Source of the DNA: Chromera velia
Lineage: Eukaryota > Sar > Chromeraceae
Length of the DNA: 28,565 bases
Assembly: GCA_018398765.1 (NCBI GenBank)
Contig: JAHBMJ010000733.1
Location: forward strand, 12,501 to 41,065
Direction of reading: 5' to 3'
Shown here piece by piece: positions 25,793 to 28,565 of the stretch (its first letter is position 1; the number at the start of each line of letters is the position of its first letter). Below the pieces are notes generated by a model. The model had not been told where the DNA came from and did no database searches. It saw nothing but the letters and a program-made list of their open reading frames with translations. Both the position numbers and the translations under genes were made by a program.

Positions 25793-28531
25793 TTTTTCTT
25801 TACGTCTGTGCCCACCCGCCTTTTTGGCTGTGTTGCGTGTTGCGCCCTCCTACATGCATCACTTTCTTTCATACTCCTCTCTCTGTTCTCCTTCTGCCTC
25901 TGTTCTCCGCAGCTGTGCCGAACAACGGGCAGGGAGTCAGCGGAGTGTGTCCGAACTGCAAGATTATGGCTTTGCGTTTCCTTGACGACAAGGGAGAGGG
26001 GACCTGGTCGGGGGCCATCAAATCTCTCGAGTACGCAATTGCAATGAACGTCCAGGTGGGCGGGTGTGGGTGTTCATGGGTGGGGGGGGGATCAGCGGAG
26101 GAAGGGAGGAAGTGGAGGAGGGAAGGCCACATTTATTCGTGTTTGCGCCTTGCGACTCTCTTATTTCATTCCCTCTCGTGTGTGAAGACTGTGTGAAGAA
26201 AAAGTTCAGAGCGTGCGTATGGCACAGACAACGTCCAAAGCAGCTGTTACCGGCCCTTCGTCATCCGCTGCGGCCGGCATGAAAGTCATGCAAGCGTATG
26301 TATGTGTTGCACGTGTTGCAGGTATCCTGCAACTCGTACGGTTCTTACTCCCCGAACACAGCCCTGATCACTGCAGTCGAGAGAGCCTCCAGAAAGGGTA
26401 TGCTCTTCGTCGCAGCTGCAGGCAACGACGGGAGAGACAACGATCTGATGCCCAAAATGCCCGGAGGGTTGGATCTCCCCAACGTCCTCGCAGTGGCTGC
26501 CATCGACAGGAACGGGTTCATGGCACACTTCTCCAACTACGGGAGGAAGCTGACGGCTGTGGCGGCGCCAGGAGTGGACATCTACGCACCCAGACCCAGC
26601 AACCAGTATGGGTCGGACTCGGGAACCTCTATGGCGGCGCCCGTCGTCGCAGGTGCGTGCGTCAATCAGGCTCTGTCTGTATCTCTCTGCACAAAATTCG
26701 TTCGGTTGCGCAGGCTCGTGATCGTCGTATCCCTCTCAATGTTCGTTGTGCTTCTCTCTGTCTGCAGGCATTGCCGGCATGCTCCTGGGTATGGACCCTT
26801 CGTTGACGACGATTCAGGTGAAGGACATCATCGTGCAGTCAGCCATCCCTCAGAGCAACCTGAGAGTGAAGGCGAAGGGGACTGCATCGGCGTTCAGAGC
26901 TCTGCAGGTCTGTGAATTGGAGGGAGGGGTGGGTGGGAGCGTGTGGTTGGATTCTGTGGGAGGGAGGGAGGGAAGGAGGGAAGGAGGGAAGGAGGAAGGA
27001 GGGAAAGGAGGGAAGGAGGGAAGGAGGGAAGGAGGGAAGGAGGGAAGGAGGGAAGGAGGAAGGAGGGAAGGAGGGAAGGAGGGAAGGGGGGAAGGAGGGA
27101 AGGAGGGAAGGAGGGAAGGAGGGAAGGAGGGAAGGAGGGAAGGAGGGAAGGAGGGAAGGAGGGAAGGAGGGAAGGAGGGAAGGAGGGAAGGAGGGAAGGG
27201 GGGGGGGAAGGAGGGAAGGAGGGAAGGAGGAGGGAGGGAGAAATGGAGAGCAAACTTTTGAGGGCGCAGGGTGGTAATCAGTGTCGAGAAGAAAGAAACG
27301 CATTGAGCCCTCTTACGCCCAGCTAGGGATCCCTCGAGGTCTTTTTTACCTCCCATGTCCTCCCTTCCGATAATTGTCTTTGACCGATTGATTATCTGTC
27401 TGCCTCTCCCTCCCTCTGTGCAGATCGTTGCCAAGTCTCTGGGAGAGGACACAGGCACAAACATCGCACAGCCCGACGGCCGTCCCCCCGTCGTTGTTGT
27501 TCCCACCCTCCCCCCCGCACCTGAGGAGGGCACATGTCTGTACAAAGACCCCTGTAACTGGAACGCCAGGTGCACAGATGTGAATGGACAGCCTAAGTGC
27601 ACCTGCATGGAGGGGTACAGAGGGGACGGTATAGCGAGATGTCAAGACATTAACGAGTGCCTTGACAGATCGTCCTGCGGTGCCGAGTCCATCTGCACCA
27701 ACCTCGCCGGGTCCTTCAATTGCATTTGCAAGAGCGGTTTCACAGGAGATCCCTATCGGAAGTGTGAGATGTTCACGGAATGTCTCACCAATCCCTGCGG
27801 AGCCAACACTGTTTGCAAGGGCATCGGGTTTGTCGGAGTGCCAAAGTGTGAGTGTAGCGTGGGGTTTGAGGGCCAGGATCCTTTGCCGAGGGGGGCAGAC
27901 TGTCGGGACATCAACGAATGCAACGACGGATTCAACGGGGGGTGTGACCAGCAATGCACGAACACCGCGGGCTCCTTCTACTGTTCCTGCGACAGCGGCT
28001 GGTCTCTAGGGTCAGATGAGAAGACCTGTCTGGACATCAACGAGTGTGCCACGAACAATGGAGGGTGCCCCCAGTTGTGTGTGAACATGCCTGGCTCCTT
28101 CGAGTGTTCGTGTAACGCCGGGTTTGAATTCGTCAACGGCCGGTGTGTGGACATCAACGAGTGTGTGCGCTTCCAGCCGTGCGACCAGGACTGTCGGAAC
28201 TTTGACGGGGGGTATGAGTGCAGTTGCAGGAGCGGGTATGAGCTTTTGGACGATATGAAGACCTGTAGAGACATTGATGAGTGCAGGGAAGTCCCGGGAG
28301 GGGTGGGGGGAGGGTGTGAGCAACGGTGTCGGAACACTCCGGGCAGTTTTGAGTGCACATGCCAGTCTGGGTACACCTTGGAGAGGAACGAGAGGGACTG
28401 CCGAGACATCGACGAGTGCAGAGAGAGGAACAATGGCGGCTGTTCCCACATCTGCAACAACGCCGTGGGGACGTACTCGTGTGACTGTCCGACGGGGTGG
28501 AACATGGAGGGCGACAGGCAGACTTGTGAAG
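24697..28531 (+). CDS. Secreted subtilisin-like serine protease with EGF repeats, 3' end missing
   Basis: Exons 24697-25549, 25913-26055, 26322-26652, 26768-26907 and 27424-28531 join in frame to 858 residues; a phase-1 donor (GTGAGC) at 28532 shows the gene continues outside the window. A signal peptide (about 1-19, hydrophobic LLLCLLFLF) is followed by a long charged propeptide-like region with acidic runs (about 86-108) and dibasic sites. The peptidase S8 domain has Asp220 (AVIDSGLDVNHPD), His275 (GHGTHVAGTIA), oxyanion Asn367 (AAAGNDG) and Ser435 (SGTSMAAPVVAG), so it should be active. A Pro-rich linker leads to eight EGF modules from Cys527, most starting D-I-[ND]-E-C, the calcium-binding signature. 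A secreted or surface processing or adhesion role is inferred. No membrane anchor is seen in the visible part. Confidence 0.95.
25728..25833. repeat. 36-bp direct repeats flanking a TG microsatellite
   Basis: Copies at 25728-25763 and 25798-25833 (offset 70, core tacgtctgtrcccacccgcc) bracket a (TG)n tract at about 25759-25789. They lie in subtilase intron 25550-25912. This is the same architecture as at 53-201 and 15486-15600. Confidence 0.93.
26958..27243. repeat. GGGAAGGA purine repeat in subtilase intron 4
   Basis: About 30 copies of an 8-base all-purine unit (gggaagga) occur, with 4-base slips and one G-run near 27198-27207. The tract fills more than half of intron 26908-27423. One strand is purine-only, with regularly spaced GGG runs. 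Open frames across it on both strands are artefacts. Confidence 0.96.
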
Positions 28532-28546
28532 GTGAGCTGGGAGGAG

Positions 28547-28565
28547 GGGGGGGGGGGGGGGGGGG
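28547..28565. repeat. Poly-G run at the window end
   Basis: The sequence ends in 19 uninterrupted G, inside the intron after subtilase exon 5. This is probably a place where assembly or sequencing stopped. Confidence 0.8.

Noticed and set aside
26839-27608. Pro/Ser-rich and Gly/Arg/Glu-rich proteins up to 252 residues
   Set aside because: Products of the GGGAAGGA tract; the true coding frame is the subtilase, whose exons end at 26907 and resume at 27424.

Overview
The window reads as nuclear DNA of a protist. Genes are broken by short GT-AG introns, coding exons are GC-balanced, introns and flanks are full of micro- and minisatellites, and AT-rich blocks separate the genes. The enolase carries the five-residue EWGWS insertion known from plants and apicomplexans, and one protein is a subtilase with a chain of calcium-binding EGF modules. 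A photosynthetic relative of apicomplexans (a chromerid such as Chromera velia) is my best guess; this is inference, because no organellar or rRNA marker is present.

Layout: (1) 1-441, the 3' end of an unrecognised plus-strand gene. (2) 442-6599, largely non-coding: an AT-rich block, a pyrimidine-rich block, a ten-copy 57-bp minisatellite (2332-2898), a possible lone minus-strand exon (2919-3051) and long CA/CT microsatellites. (3) 6600-10714 (+), a six-exon gene for an 812-residue protein with several ubiquitin-like domains, a WWE domain and a C-terminal PARP ADP-ribosyltransferase domain with an H-Y-E triad. (4) 10715-12518, AT-rich, with a foldback element and one copy of a 64-bp dispersed repeat. 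(5) 12519-16676 (-), a nine-exon enolase of 476 residues with all catalytic residues and a hydrophobic N-terminal leader. (6) 16677-19841, the enolase upstream region with the second, inverted copy of the 64-bp repeat, a 1.3-kb array of a 26-bp minisatellite and an AT-rich block. (7) 19842-24148 (-), a three-exon gene for a 1221-residue protein I do not recognise. (8) 24697 to the window end (+), a secreted subtilase with eight EGF modules, running off the window, which stops in a poly-G run.

The genes do not form one pathway. The strongest biological lead is the ubiquitin-like/WWE/PARP fusion, which would join ubiquitin-fold modules, poly-ADP-ribose reading and ADP-ribose transfer in one chain. 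The strongest genome-level leads are a splice-donor pattern GT[C/G]NGT with invariant G at +5 across 20 donors, three separate direct repeat-microsatellite-direct repeat structures, and the 64-bp inverted repeats on either side of enolase. All exon joins were worked out by hand from reading frame and family conservation.
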